From: an uncultured Candidatus Saccharibacteria bacterium
GTDB lineage: Bacteria > Patescibacteriota > Saccharimonadia > Saccharimonadales > Saccharimonadaceae
Length of the DNA: 11,683 nucleotides
Assembly (NCBI GenBank): GCA_945916045.1
Contig: CAMEGH010000011.1
Location: 1 to 11,683, forward strand
Direction of reading: 5' to 3'
The notes under the pieces are model-generated. The model had not been told where the DNA came from. It saw only the letters and a program-made list of their open reading frames with translations, and searched no databases. The position numbers and the translations under genes are program-made. Shown here piece by piece: positions 1 to 7,261 of the stretch. Each line of letters starts with the position of its first letter. Position 1 is the first letter of the stretch.

Positions 1-282
1 TGGGTGGTGACAATTGGCGACGATGCAGCAAATTATTTGGCGCCCGCTGCGCTCGAAAATGGCTGTTTGGTGCGGAGTTTTGGGGACGCAATTAGCGCCG
101 GCACGTTTGTAAATAGCAAACTCGAACAAGGCGCGGTGGTGCTGGCAAAAGGTTCGGAAGGCGGCATCTTTGTCGAAGAAGCGCTCAAAATTTTACTCCA
201 TTCTACCGCCGATACAAAGCAATTAGTGCGCCAAGAACCCGCGTGGATGGAAGCCAAAACGCGCTTCTTTTCAAAGTTCTAA
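1..282 (+). CDS. MurF-type Mur ligase, C-terminal end (partial)
   Basis: The gene enters from outside the window in frame 1 and stops with TAA at 280-282, so only the last 93 residues are visible. They look like the C-terminal domain of a UDP-N-acetylmuramoyl-tripeptide--D-alanyl-D-alanine ligase, which adds D-Ala-D-Ala to the peptidoglycan precursor in the cytoplasm. The clues are a VTIGDDAANYL start, a 'gAvVLAKGS' segment followed by 'fvEEALK' (the MurF 'VLvKGS' motif region), and an 'LVRQ..AW...K' ending that I associate with CPR/Saccharibacteria Mur ligases. The ATP-binding P-loop and central domain lie upstream and cannot be checked. Another Mur ligase or a cyanophycin-synthetase-like ligase remains possible. 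The gene is followed at once by the promoter of the next gene, and no terminator hairpin is visible. Confidence 0.65.
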   Translation, partial: WVVTIGDDAANYLAPAALENGCLVRSFGDAISAGTFVNSKLEQGAVVLAKGSEGGIFVEEALKILLHSTADTKQLVRQEPAWMEAKTRFFSKF

Positions 283-291
283 CGCAAATTG

Positions 292-300
292 TGCTATACT
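292..300 (+). promoter_or_regulatory. Extended -10 promoter of the 335 gene
   Basis: TG at 292-293, one base, then TATACT at 295-300 forms an extended -10 element. No good -35 lies 17 bases upstream. The predicted start of transcription is near 307, giving a leader of about 28 nt. The only Shine-Dalgarno-like stretch is a weak TAGGG just before the ATG. Confidence 0.6.
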
Positions 301-334
301 AAATTACAACAAAATCTAAGCAGATAGGGCAAGT

Positions 335-1474
335 ATGAAAGACGATAATACGACACTAAAGAAACCTGCGAAAGACACTGGCGCAGGGGCGGGTGCGAGC
401 GAGGCGCAACCGAGAGTTCCGTCGCAAAAGAAAAAGGGCAATAAAAAGCTCGTAACTGGTGGAATTATCGCCGCGGCGTTGTTGCTGCTAGGTGGCGGTG
501 GTGCGTTGGCGTACAATTTGTGGTATCAAAACCCAGATAAAATTGTGCACGATGCGGTAATCAATGCCGTGCAGGCAGATTCGATGAAGGCCGTGGGCGA
601 ACTTGCCGTAAACACCGAACAGGGCAAAATAAACATGAGCTTTGATAGCGCCGGTGCTGGTATGGACGGGCGCATGGCGGTAAAAGCGAGCGTTGATTTT
701 GGCGACATGATGAATTTTGACGTCGAAGGCGAAGGTATCATGAAAGAAGACATGGCGTACGTGCGGCTTGCGGGCGTGCAAGATGCCGTTGACGAATTCT
801 TGGCGCAAATGCCGTTCTTCCCGCCTGAGATGGTGCAGCAAATCGAAGAAGTTGTAGCAAAAATCGACAATACCTGGATAAGCGTTTCGCTGAACGATTT
901 TGAACTGAGCGAAGAAGATGCTGAAGTGCAGCAATGTATGATTGATGCGTTCAGGAAGCTGAATGACGACCGCGGTATGCGCAACGAAATCATCGATATC
1001 TACAAAGAGCACCAGTTCTTTATTATTGAAGAAGAGCTTGGCGTTGAAGATGGCAGCTTTGGGTTTGTGGTAGATGTTGATAGCGATAAAGCCAAAAACT
1101 TTGGCGATGCGATTGCTGATACTGAATTTGCAAACACTGTGAAAGACTGCGACCCAGCGACATCTGAAGAACTTTCGGAAGAAATTGATCGCGAAACAGA
1201 ACGCAGCAACGATGAAGCTGCGCCGCGGGTTGAAATGTGGGTGAGCCGCTTTGGGCACGATTTGACGAAACTGACGGTTGAGCACGAAGAAAATGGCACA
1301 ACGGTTGATTTCTCGGTTGAACCAGAATTTAACGTGAATGTTTCGGTTGATGCACCTGAAGGTGCGACGCCAATTCGGGAAGTGATGGATGAAGTGAACG
1401 AACTTGTTGAGTCGTTTGCGCCAACCACACCTGTTGCGCCGGTTCCACCAGCTGCAACAATGCCGCAACTATAA
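335..1474 (+). CDS. Unknown exported single-span membrane protein
   Basis: The product is 379 residues and I do not recognise the family. Residues 1-38 are polar and lysine-rich (a KKKGNKK cluster at about 32-38). A single hydrophobic segment follows at about 39-63, ending in aromatic NLWY, so the long remainder should lie outside the cytoplasm. That part is acidic and alternates strand-like and helical stretches. It has only two cysteines, C201 and C272, which could form a disulfide. The C-terminal 17 or so residues are rich in proline, alanine and threonine. The layout resembles the DUF-type 'YceG/lipoprotein-like' surface proteins often seen in Saccharibacteria, but I can name no domain. 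The ATG at 335 is the first start in frame with a promoter at a suitable distance, and a terminator follows at 1489. Function unknown, possibly envelope-related because of the Mur ligase upstream (inference). Confidence 0.8.
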   Translation: MKDDNTTLKKPAKDTGAGAGASEAQPRVPSQKKKGNKKLVTGGIIAAALLLLGGGGALAYNLWYQNPDKIVHDAVINAVQADSMKAVGELAVNTEQGKINMSFDSAGAGMDGRMAVKASVDFGDMMNFDVEGEGIMKEDMAYVRLAGVQDAVDEFLAQMPFFPPEMVQQIEEVVAKIDNTWISVSLNDFELSEEDAEVQQCMIDAFRKLNDDRGMRNEIIDIYKEHQFFIIEEELGVEDGSFGFVVDVDSDKAKNFGDAIADTEFANTVKDCDPATSEELSEEIDRETERSNDEAAPRVEMWVSRFGHDLTKLTVEHEENGTTVDFSVEPEFNVNVSVDAPEGATPIREVMDEVNELVESFAPTTPVAPVPPAATMPQL

Positions 1475-1488
1475 GTACGGCAATACAC

Positions 1489-1526
1489 AAACAGAAAGGC
1501 GCTCTACGGGGCGTCTCTGTTTTTTT
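1489..1526 (+). terminator. Rho-independent terminator after the 335 gene
   Basis: ACAGA (1491-1495), a two-A bulge, GGCGC (1498-1502), an 8-nt loop, then GCGTC (1511-1515) and TCTGT (1516-1520) form a ten-pair stem with one G-U pair. Six Ts follow. The T-tract lies just upstream of the leuS -10 element. Confidence 0.8.
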
Positions 1527-1536
1527 GTGCAATTTT

Positions 1537-1545
1537 TGCTACAAT
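1537..1545 (+). promoter_or_regulatory. Extended -10 promoter of leuS
   Basis: TG (1537-1538), C, then TACAAT (1540-1545). With the usual 6-8 nt to the start of transcription, the mRNA would begin near 1552, two or three bases before the leuS ATG at 1555. That leaves no room for a Shine-Dalgarno. Confidence 0.65.
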
Positions 1546-1554
1546 AAAGGGTAT

Positions 1555-4044
1555 ATGAAGCGCTACAATCCATCTGAAATCGAAGCAAAATGGCAACAAA
1601 TATGGGAGCAAGACGGCACCTACGAAGCTGACCTGCACGACACCTCACGGCCAAAATATTACGGTTTTAGCATGTTGCCAGGTATCACGGGCGCGGGCAT
1701 TCACATCGGACACGGCCGTACATATCAGTTTTCCGACATCAAGGTGCGCGCCAAGCGTCAGCAAGGCTACAATGCGTATCACCCAATTGGCTGGGACAGC
1801 TTTGGGTTGCCGGTCGAAAACTATGCGATTAAGGTAGGCAAAAAACCGCGCCAAGCCCACGACGAAGCCAAAGAAAACTTCATTCGCCAGCTCAAGCGCC
1901 TTGGGTTTAGTTTTGACTGGTCAAAAGAAATCTCGACAGCCGACCCAGCATACTACAAGTGGACGCAGTGGATTTTTGCCAAGCTCTACGAACACGACCT
2001 GGCGTACCAAAAAGAGCAGCCGCAGTGGTGGTGCGAAACCGATAATACCGTGCTTGCCAACGAGCAAGTTGAAGGTGGCAAGTGTTGGCGTTGTGGCAAT
2101 GAAGTAGTCAAGCGTAATTTGAAGCAGTGGTTTTTCCGGATTACGGCGTACGCTGATGAAATGCTCGACGCAACCGATGAGTTAAATTGGACTGATATGG
2201 TCAAAACCATGCAGAAAAACTGGATTGGCCGTTCGCTTGGTGCTGAAGTCGAGTTTGCAGTCGAAGATTCCGAAGAAGTCATTACCGTGTTTACGACGCG
2301 CCCTGACACACTATTCGGCGCCAGCTACGTTGCCTTAGCACCAGAAAACCCGCTCGTGCAAGAACTTGCCGTGGGCGATCAGCGCGAAAAGGTGGAGACC
2401 TACGTTCAAGCTGCACTCGCGAAGTCTGAAGTAGAGCGCCAGGAAAGCAAAGAAAAGACCGGCGTCTTTACCGGGCGCTACGCAATCAACCCAGTGAACG
2501 GCGCTAAAGTGCCGATTTGGGTAGCCGACTACGTGCTGGGCGGCTACGGCACCGGTGCGGTGATGGCCGTGCCAGCGCACGACGAACGTGATTATGAATT
2601 TGCGAAAAAGTTTGATTTGCCGATTATACAGGTGGTTGAAAAGCCTGAAAACGAAGATGACGCTGGCGCTTACACTGGCGAAGGTGAATTGGTAAATAGT
2701 GGTCGATTTGACGGCCGCCGTAGTGCCCTCGCGCGCGAAGAAATTGTAACATGGCTGGAATCGCGCAATATGGGACGTTCAAAAACCACCTACAAAATGC
2801 GCGACTGGCTGATTAGTCGCCAGCGCTACTGGGGTGCGCCAATCCCGATTGTGCACGTTGAAGGTCGCGAGCCAATCGCGGTGAACGAAAAAAACTTGCC
2901 AGTCGAACTGCCTGACGTCGATGATTTTAAGCCAAAAGGCGGCAATACGTCGGTCTTGGCCGAAATCGACGACTGGGTGCGTGTATGGGTGAATGTTGAG
3001 ACTGGCGAAACAGTGAACATAACCGAGTCAAAGCCCGACGGCGACGCCTGGGTGGAAGGTCAGCGCGAAACCGACACGCTCGACGGCTATGCCTGCAGTA
3101 GCTGGTACTTCCTTCGCTATATTGACCCGTTTAATGGCGAGCAAGCGTGGGATCCGGAACTTGCCAAAAAATGGATGCCGGTAGATTACTATAATGGTGC
3201 CGATCACGCTGTGGCGCACTTGCTTTACAGTCGGTTTTGGATGCGATTTTTTTATAAACTTGGCCTTGTGCCAACGCCAGAGCCGTTTAAACGGATGATG
3301 TACAACGGCTATATTATGGCGCCCGATGGCAATAAGATGAGCAAATCAAAGGGCAATGTAATTGACCCGATGGAAATTATGGATTCCGGCTATGGTGCTG
3401 ATTCGCTGCGCGTATATGAAATGTTCATCGCGCCGTACGATATGGATGCACCGTGGGATACGCGCGGCGTGCCGGGGACGTATCGCTTTTTGAATCGTGT
3501 ATGGAATTTGACGCAAGAATACGTAGCCGCACCCGAAACAGGCGCGGCGAACGATGCAGAAATTCTAAAAGCAACGCACGCCACCATTAAAAAAGTCACT
3601 AGCGACATTGAAGACGAAAAATTCAACACAGCCGTGGCCGCCATGATGGAACTGGTGAATACATTGTACAAGCTAAAAGAAGCGCAACCGATCGTAAAAA
3701 CCGAAGCCTGGACGTTCGCGATTGAAAGCTTACTGCAAATTTTGGCGCCATTTGCACCACATATTACCGAAGAATTATGGCACGAACTGGGGCATGGCGA
3801 CACTATCCATCGTGATCATTGGCCAAAATGGGATGAATCGCTACTAGTGGCGGACACGATGACGATTATTGTGCAAGTAAACGGCAAACTGCGCGCAAAA
3901 TTAGAACTTGCCAAAGATACGCCAGCCGAAGAAGTCGAAGCAGCTGCGCTTGTAGACGAAAAAGTCGTGCAATTTTTAGGCGACAAAAAACCAGCCAAGG
4001 TAATTTATATCCCTGGCCGGTTAGTGAATTTGGTGCTGAAGTAG
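1555..4044 (+). CDS. leuS: Leucyl-tRNA synthetase
   Basis: This cytoplasmic class I synthetase charges tRNA-Leu with leucine. The product is 829 residues, close to the bacterial norm. HIGH is at residues 50-53 and KMSKS at 594-598, so both ATP-binding signatures are intact. A zinc-ribbon CxxC pair sits at C177 and C180, with another Cys at 160. The CP1 editing domain shows the threonine-rich TTRPDTLFGASY stretch and the GYGTGAVMAVPAHDERDY motif. The C-terminal domain ends in the typical 'iPGrLVNlVlK'. The reading frame is open upstream to a TTG at 1525. I chose the ATG at 1555 because MKRYNPSEIEAKWQ is the canonical LeuRS N-terminus and 1525 lies in the upstream terminator. The mRNA appears to be nearly leaderless. 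It converges with the next gene after 3 nt, with no terminator hairpin between. Confidence 0.98.
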   Translation: MKRYNPSEIEAKWQQIWEQDGTYEADLHDTSRPKYYGFSMLPGITGAGIHIGHGRTYQFSDIKVRAKRQQGYNAYHPIGWDSFGLPVENYAIKVGKKPRQAHDEAKENFIRQLKRLGFSFDWSKEISTADPAYYKWTQWIFAKLYEHDLAYQKEQPQWWCETDNTVLANEQVEGGKCWRCGNEVVKRNLKQWFFRITAYADEMLDATDELNWTDMVKTMQKNWIGRSLGAEVEFAVEDSEEVITVFTTRPDTLFGASYVALAPENPLVQELAVGDQREKVETYVQAALAKSEVERQESKEKTGVFTGRYAINPVNGAKVPIWVADYVLGGYGTGAVMAVPAHDERDYEFAKKFDLPIIQVVEKPENEDDAGAYTGEGELVNSGRFDGRRSALAREEIVTWLESRNMGRSKTTYKMRDWLISRQRYWGAPIPIVHVEGREPIAVNEKNLPVELPDVDDFKPKGGNTSVLAEIDDWVRVWVNVETGETVNITESKPDGDAWVEGQRETDTLDGYACSSWYFLRYIDPFNGEQAWDPELAKKWMPVDYYNGADHAVAHLLYSRFWMRFFYKLGLVPTPEPFKRMMYNGYIMAPDGNKMSKSKGNVIDPMEIMDSGYGADSLRVYEMFIAPYDMDAPWDTRGVPGTYRFLNRVWNLTQEYVAAPETGAANDAEILKATHATIKKVTSDIEDEKFNTAVAAMMELVNTLYKLKEAQPIVKTEAWTFAIESLLQILAPFAPHITEELWHELGHGDTIHRDHWPKWDESLLVADTMTIIVQVNGKLRAKLELAKDTPAEEVEAAALVDEKVVQFLGDKKPAKVIYIPGRLVNLVLK

Positions 4045-4047
4045 CGA

Positions 4048-4638
4048 TTATTCGCCGTCTTCGACAGAAGCGCGCTGTTCATTGATCCAAACGATGCCGT
4101 CTTTGTCTTTTTCCAGCGCGCTGGCTTTATCTTCCGGAAGCGCTTCGGCAAGATCTTCGACGTGTATACCGATAAAGTTGCCATCGGTGTGCGAATCAAC
4201 GCGATACACATTGGCGTCTGGCTCGATTGTGAGCGTTTCGCCGGCGGCGCCAAGGTCGCCAAAATCAGTGCGCGTGAGCTCGTTTGAATTTCCGTCGTTT
4301 CGGCCAGTTTTTACGACTGGATTTTCACGGATGATTGCGCCATCGGCAATGTCAACCGTTTCGGCGGCTACGGTGTCGTTTTCAAAACGGCTTGGATCTT
4401 CATCGTTACTCATACTGTCGATACCTTTATGGGCACCAAATGCTACCGCTGCGCTCATAGCTACCACACCAACTGCCTTTGTGGCTTTTTTTATTTTTTC
4501 TTGCTTTTCGGCGTCTTTTTGTGCCTTTTCTAGCGATTTTTTATGGTTTTCTGCCATTTTTGTGTCGAGCGCCCGTGTTGCTTCATCTGTATTTTGCATA
4601 ATTCGGTCGCGTTTGTGATTGAATGTATTATGATTCAT
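4048..4638 (-). CDS. Unknown single-span membrane protein, leaderless
   Basis: The product is up to 196 residues and has no recognisable domain. The first 50 residues are polar and lysine-rich, with a probable short coiled coil (KSLEKAQKDAEKQEK). A weakly hydrophobic span follows at about 51-68 (alanine/valine-rich), and then an acidic C-terminal part of about 125 residues that is probably outside the cytoplasm. The most upstream ATG (4638) is 6 nt from a well-formed -10 element, which predicts an mRNA starting at the A of that ATG. A second ATG at 4599 (residue 14) is the alternative start but has no clear Shine-Dalgarno. The gene points away from the L32 operon and into the end of leuS, leaving 3 nt between the two stop codons. 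Function unknown. Its K-rich stub, single span and acidic tail resemble those of the 335 product in layout only. Confidence 0.75.
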   Translation of the reverse strand: MNHNTFNHKRDRIMQNTDEATRALDTKMAENHKKSLEKAQKDAEKQEKIKKATKAVGVVAMSAAVAFGAHKGIDSMSNDEDPSRFENDTVAAETVDIADGAIIRENPVVKTGRNDGNSNELTRTDFGDLGAAGETLTIEPDANVYRVDSHTDGNFIGIHVEDLAEALPEDKASALEKDKDGIVWINEQRASVEDGE

Positions 4639-4644
4639 GTTTAC

Positions 4645-4673
4645 ATAATAGCATAAAGCTTACGCTATGTCAA
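4645..4673 (-). promoter_or_regulatory. Sigma70-type promoter of the 4048-4638 gene
   Basis: Read on the minus strand: TTGACA (4673-4668), a 17-nt spacer, and TATTAT (4650-4645), preceded by an extended TGC. The -10 ends 6 nt before the ATG. The -35 lies back to back with that of rpmF, 7 nt away. Confidence 0.8.
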
Positions 4674-4680
4674 TACCTTC

Positions 4681-4709
4681 TTGCAAGTTTTGCCACATTC
4701 CTGTATAGT
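4681..4709 (+). promoter_or_regulatory. Promoter of the rpmF-nusB-Nudix-rnc operon
   Basis: TTGCAA (4681-4686), 17-nt spacer, TATAGT (4704-4709). Transcription would start near 4716, giving a leader of about 36 nt with AAAGGAG (4736-4742) nine bases before the ATG. Confidence 0.65.
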
Positions 4710-4751
4710 ACATAGTGAATTGTTTACATAATATTAAAGGAGTTTTTACTC

Positions 4752-4904
4752 ATGGCACAGCCAAAGAAGCAAACCAGCCCGCGTAAGACCGGCCTGCGCC
4801 GTAGCCACCTCGTGCTTAAACTTGCACGCCGCGTGAACGGATCGTCACCAGTAAAGGTTCACACTACAAAGCGTGAAACTGGCAAGAAAAAGGTTGCTGC
4901 CTAA
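4752..4904 (+). CDS. rpmF: 50S ribosomal protein L32
   Basis: A small basic protein of 50 residues, missed by longer ORF cut-offs. The start MAQPKKQTSPRKTGLRRSH follows the L32 pattern (MAvPKrktSkSRrg.RRSH), and the 'LRRSHLvLkl' segment matches the conserved core. The C-terminal half is lysine-rich and has no cysteines, so it lacks the CxxC...CxxC zinc ribbon found in many bacteria; E. coli L32 is also cysteine-free. A strong Shine-Dalgarno (AAAGGAG, 9 nt spacing) fixes the start. It opens an operon with nusB, 55 nt downstream. L32 next to rnc is a familiar bacterial arrangement, which supports the call. L28 or another small basic ribosomal protein is less likely. Confidence 0.8.
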   Translation: MAQPKKQTSPRKTGLRRSHLVLKLARRVNGSSPVKVHTTKRETGKKKVAA

Positions 4905-4959
4905 TTTTGGCAGTAACTCTTTTAGATAAACATAATAGTAAAGAAAGAACCAACGATAT

Positions 4960-5418
4960 ATGGCCTCTAATCGCCACTTAGGTAGGATCGTCGCACTTCA
5001 AACGTTATATGAATACGAGTTTCGTCACTCTGATGAAGCTCCGGTTGACGTACCCGAAATTGTCGCTCGTAATCTTGAGCGCTACAAAGATGAAATCGGC
5101 GACACCGAATTTGTGCACTCTCTAGTGCAGGGTGCGATTAGCAAGATCGACGAGCTCGATGAAGCGCTGCAACCGCTGGCGCCAGATTGGCCGTTGGCGC
5201 AAATTGCCCGGGTTGACCGCAATGTGCTGCGCATTGGCCTGTACGAACTGCTGCACTGCCAAGACACCGTGCCGGCGCGCGTCGCTATCAACGAGGCAGT
5301 CGAACTTGCCAAATCGTTTGGTTCTGATAACTCAAGTAAGTTCATTAACGGCGTACTCGGTACGGCGTATCGGACCCTTGTTGAGGATCAAGACGATGGC
5401 AAACGCACCAAAGTTTGA
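4960..5418 (+). CDS. nusB: Transcription antitermination factor NusB
   Basis: The product is 152 residues, a normal NusB length. NusB binds boxA RNA with ribosomal protein S10 and supports antitermination and processing of rRNA transcripts. Visible family features are an N-terminal 'R..A...Q.LYeyef' helix, the central 'WPLaQIarVDRNVLRIGLYEL' segment with its conserved DR.iLR.g..El core, 'vPARVAINEAVELAKsFgsdnSskFINGVLG', and a short charged tail. The start codon (ATG, 4960) gives the expected short NusB N-terminus. Upstream is only a weak purine-rich AAGAAAG, so translation may depend partly on coupling to rpmF. A CATAAT at 4931 could be an internal -10 (uncertain). The gene overlaps the Nudix gene by 23 nt, suggesting translational coupling. 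Confidence 0.96.
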   Translation: MASNRHLGRIVALQTLYEYEFRHSDEAPVDVPEIVARNLERYKDEIGDTEFVHSLVQGAISKIDELDEALQPLAPDWPLAQIARVDRNVLRIGLYELLHCQDTVPARVAINEAVELAKSFGSDNSSKFINGVLGTAYRTLVEDQDDGKRTKV

Positions 5419-5893
5419 TAAATTTAAGAAGTATTTTAATCGCAAAAAGCCGTCGATTCAGGAAATAGTTCGTGAGCCGACCGCTGGTGGGATTGTTTTT
5501 CGCCGGAATGAAAAAGGCCAGATCGAGATTTTGCTGATTCAAGACGCCAAAGACCGCTGGACAATCCCCAAAGGTCATATCGAAGAAGGCGAAACCGCCA
5601 AGCAAACTGCGCGCCGCGAAATTGGCGAAGAAGCAGGATTGCACGAAGTTGACGTGCTTGATTGGCTCGGCAAAATTCATTTTCGCTACCGCCGCATCGA
5701 CAAATTAGTGTTAATGACGACGCAAATTTACCTCGTACGCGCCAAAGGTGACACCGACGCTATTCAAAAAGAAGAATGGATGAACGGCATTAAATGGTTT
5801 AGTTTTCATGATGCGCTTGACGCTATTGAATACGAGGACATCGGCAAACTAATGCTACTTGCGATGAAAAAAATACGACAAGGAAACCTATAA
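5396..5893 (+). CDS. Nudix hydrolase
   Basis: The product is 165 residues. A complete Nudix box (GX5EX7REUXEEXGU) spans residues 60-82, with the catalytic REigEEaGl core at 74-82. Just before it is 'rWTIPKGHIEEGE', a wording common in MutT/Ap4A-type hydrolases. The enzyme should cleave a nucleoside diphosphate linked to another group, using Mg2+. The actual substrate (oxidised dNTP, Ap4A, capped RNA 5' end) cannot be told from sequence. An N-terminal stub of about 25 basic residues precedes the domain. The frame is open far upstream. I chose ATG 5396 because it starts just before the domain and overlaps the end of nusB in the normal coupled-operon way. The position directly before rnc hints at an RNA-related role (inference). 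Confidence 0.93.
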   Translation: MANAPKFDKFKKYFNRKKPSIQEIVREPTAGGIVFRRNEKGQIEILLIQDAKDRWTIPKGHIEEGETAKQTARREIGEEAGLHEVDVLDWLGKIHFRYRRIDKLVLMTTQIYLVRAKGDTDAIQKEEWMNGIKWFSFHDALDAIEYEDIGKLMLLAMKKIRQGNL

Positions 5894-5894
5894 T

Positions 5895-6635
5895 ATGTCA
5901 GGAATGCAAAAAGCGCCGTATCAAGAGTTTGCGCGCGAAAAGCTCGGGTTTGAGTTTGAAAATATCGATTTACTGATTACCGCACTGACGCACCGTAGCT
6001 ACGTGAACGAGCACAAAAAAAGCGTCAACGAGCACAATGAACGCTTGGAATTCCTAGGCGACGCAGTATTGGAACTTGCGGTGACCGACCATCTTTTCCG
6101 TAACTTTAAAGAACCAGAAGGAATTTTGACCAGCTGGCGAGCGGCGTTGGTGCGCACCGAAAGTATTGGTGCGACAGGCGACAGGCTTGGCTACGAGCCG
6201 CTTGTGCGCATGAGCCGCGGCGAAAAACAGGGAAGCGATCGCGCGCGGCAGCAAATTTTGGCGAATGCGTTTGAGGCGGTAATTGGCGCAATCTACCTTG
6301 AAAAAGGCTACGAACAAGCCGAGGCGTTTATTGCCGAAAATATTTTAAGCAAGCTCGACGACATTCTAAAAACTGGTTCATGGCGCGACCCAAAATCGCA
6401 CCTGCAAGAAATTAGCCAGCGCGTAGATGGCTTTACGCCGCAGTATAAAGTGCTCGACGAAATTGGCCCCGATCACGATAAAGTATTTACGCTTGGCGTA
6501 TTTGTGGGCGAAACGCTTATGGGGCGCGGCACCGGCCCAAGCAAGCAAAATGCCCAACAAGCAGCCGCTCGTGCAGCACTGGAAGCATACAAAGCAATGG
6601 GTGTAAAAAGCACAAAATCTGTCAAAAATAGCTAG
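5895..6635 (+). CDS. rnc: Ribonuclease III
   Basis: The product is 246 residues, of normal length. It is the dsRNA endonuclease that processes rRNA precursors and structured mRNAs. The N-terminal catalytic domain has the signature NERLEFLGDAVL at residues 48-59, including E49, E52 and D56. The second metal-site block is LANAFEAVIGAIY, with E127 intact and Asn124 where E. coli has Asp114. The C-terminal double-stranded RNA-binding domain spans about 163-232, starting 'DPKSHLQEisQ' and ending 'GrGtGpSKqnAqQaAArAAL'. The ATG at 5895 lies 1 nt after the Nudix stop codon, with AAGGA at 5879-5883. A second Met at residue 4 is possible. No clear terminator follows; a 12-bp palindrome TTGCATGTGCAA at about 6655 lacks a T-tract. 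Confidence 0.98.
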   Translation: MSGMQKAPYQEFAREKLGFEFENIDLLITALTHRSYVNEHKKSVNEHNERLEFLGDAVLELAVTDHLFRNFKEPEGILTSWRAALVRTESIGATGDRLGYEPLVRMSRGEKQGSDRARQQILANAFEAVIGAIYLEKGYEQAEAFIAENILSKLDDILKTGSWRDPKSHLQEISQRVDGFTPQYKVLDEIGPDHDKVFTLGVFVGETLMGRGTGPSKQNAQQAAARAALEAYKAMGVKSTKSVKNS

Positions 6636-6679
6636 CGCGTGCGCAAATTGCCACGTTGCATGTGCAAAAGAGTTTGTGA

Positions 6680-6708
6680 TTGACTCGAGGTCAAAACTAG
6701 TGTACAAT
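6680..6708 (+). promoter_or_regulatory. Promoter of rpsP
   Basis: TTGACT (6680-6685), 17-nt spacer, TACAAT (6703-6708). The -35 is part of an inverted repeat, TTGAC-5 nt-GTCAA (6680-6694), that could be an operator. The leader is about 45 nt with AGAGGA at 6742-6747, a rather long 12 nt from the ATG. Confidence 0.75.
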
Positions 6709-6759
6709 CATATGAGAATTTAGGTTAAATTTAAAGAGTTAAGAGGAAAATAAGTTTTT

Positions 6760-7107
6760 ATGCTCGCAATCCGTTTGCAACGCCTGGGCCGTAAAGGATA
6801 TCCAGTGTACCGACTCGCTGTACAAGAAGCGCAGCGTCACCCGTCAAGTGGTCGTGTAGTAGCGTACGTTGGTAGCTACAACCCACACACTAAAGAAGCC
6901 AATGTTAATGTAGAAGTTGCTCAAAAGTATCTTGATACTGGCGCGCAGCCAACACCTCGCGTGGTAAAGCTTTTGAAAGAAGCTGGCGTAAAATTGCCAA
7001 AGTGGGTAAAAGAAGCAGACAGCAGCCGCCAAAAAGCGATTAAAAACGCTGAAAAGCTCCGCAAAAATCAGCCAAAAGAAGAAGTAGCTGAAGAATCTGC
7101 AGAATAG
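6760..7107 (+). CDS. rpsP: 30S ribosomal protein S16
   Basis: The product is 115 residues. S16 is an early-binding protein needed for 30S assembly. Its first 75 residues carry the family pattern: 'MLaIRLQRlGRKgyPvYRlaVqea', 'GrvvayvGsYNPhtkea' and the 'YLdtGAqPTprVvkLLkeaGv' helix. After residue 80 comes a lysine-rich stretch, then an acidic tail (EEVAEESAE) that is longer than in the E. coli protein (82 residues). In most bacteria rpsP heads an operon with khpA, rimM and trmD. Here it has its own promoter and a strong terminator, and a foreign-looking minus-strand gene separates it from khpA. Confidence 0.97.
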   Translation: MLAIRLQRLGRKGYPVYRLAVQEAQRHPSSGRVVAYVGSYNPHTKEANVNVEVAQKYLDTGAQPTPRVVKLLKEAGVKLPKWVKEADSSRQKAIKNAEKLRKNQPKEEVAEESAE

Positions 7108-7120
7108 TCTGCATTACAAG

Positions 7121-7149
7121 AAAAACCTCCTTATTCAAGGAGGTTTTTT
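7121..7149. terminator. Bidirectional terminator after rpsP
   Basis: A 12-bp perfect stem, AAAAACCTCCTT (7121-7132) / AAGGAGGTTTTT (7137-7148), with a 4-nt loop. It has a T-tract on the plus strand (7144-7149) and an A-tract at the 5' side, so it should also work for minus-strand transcripts coming from unit A. Confidence 0.92.
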
Positions 7150-7168
7150 GATATCAGGAGTACATATG

Positions 7169-7196
7169 AAAATAGCCTCGCTGTAATAGCGAGGCT
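7169..7196 (-). terminator. Terminator of unit A
   Basis: A perfect 9-bp stem AGCCTCGCT (7174-7182) / AGCGAGGCT (7188-7196) with a 5-nt loop. On the minus strand it is followed by ATTTTC, a weak U-tract. On the plus strand no T-tract follows, so I assign it to the minus-strand gene. Confidence 0.6.
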
Positions 7197-7200
7197 CTGC

Positions 7201-7228
7201 GGCTAAAAGCCGGACGTACATGTGTACG
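7201..7228. repeat. Two small inverted repeats in the 3' region of unit A
   Basis: GGC-TAAAA-GCC (7201-7211) and CGTACA-TG-TGTACG (7215-7228) lie between the unit A stop codon and its terminator. On the plus strand the second is followed by ATTTTTG. Their role is unclear: processing sites, a backup terminator, or chance. Confidence 0.45.
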
Positions 7229-7261
7229 ATTTTTGCCAGAGTGACCCTTGGCTGGGTTGGA

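Noticed and set aside
488..1468. 326-codon minus-strand frame opposite the 335 gene
   Set aside because: No promoter or Shine-Dalgarno, and a product rich in His, Phe and Arg as expected of an antisense shadow. The plus frame has a clear membrane-protein design.
4082..4618. 178-codon plus-strand frame opposite the 4048-4638 gene
   Set aside because: Ser/Ala-rich shadow without a start signal. The minus-strand gene has a near-consensus promoter at the right distance.
7166..7186. Tiny ORF MKIASL with AGGAG 5 nt upstream
   Set aside because: Six codons only, no downstream gene for it to control, no promoter after the rpsP terminator, and its end lies in the unit A terminator stem. Probably chance.
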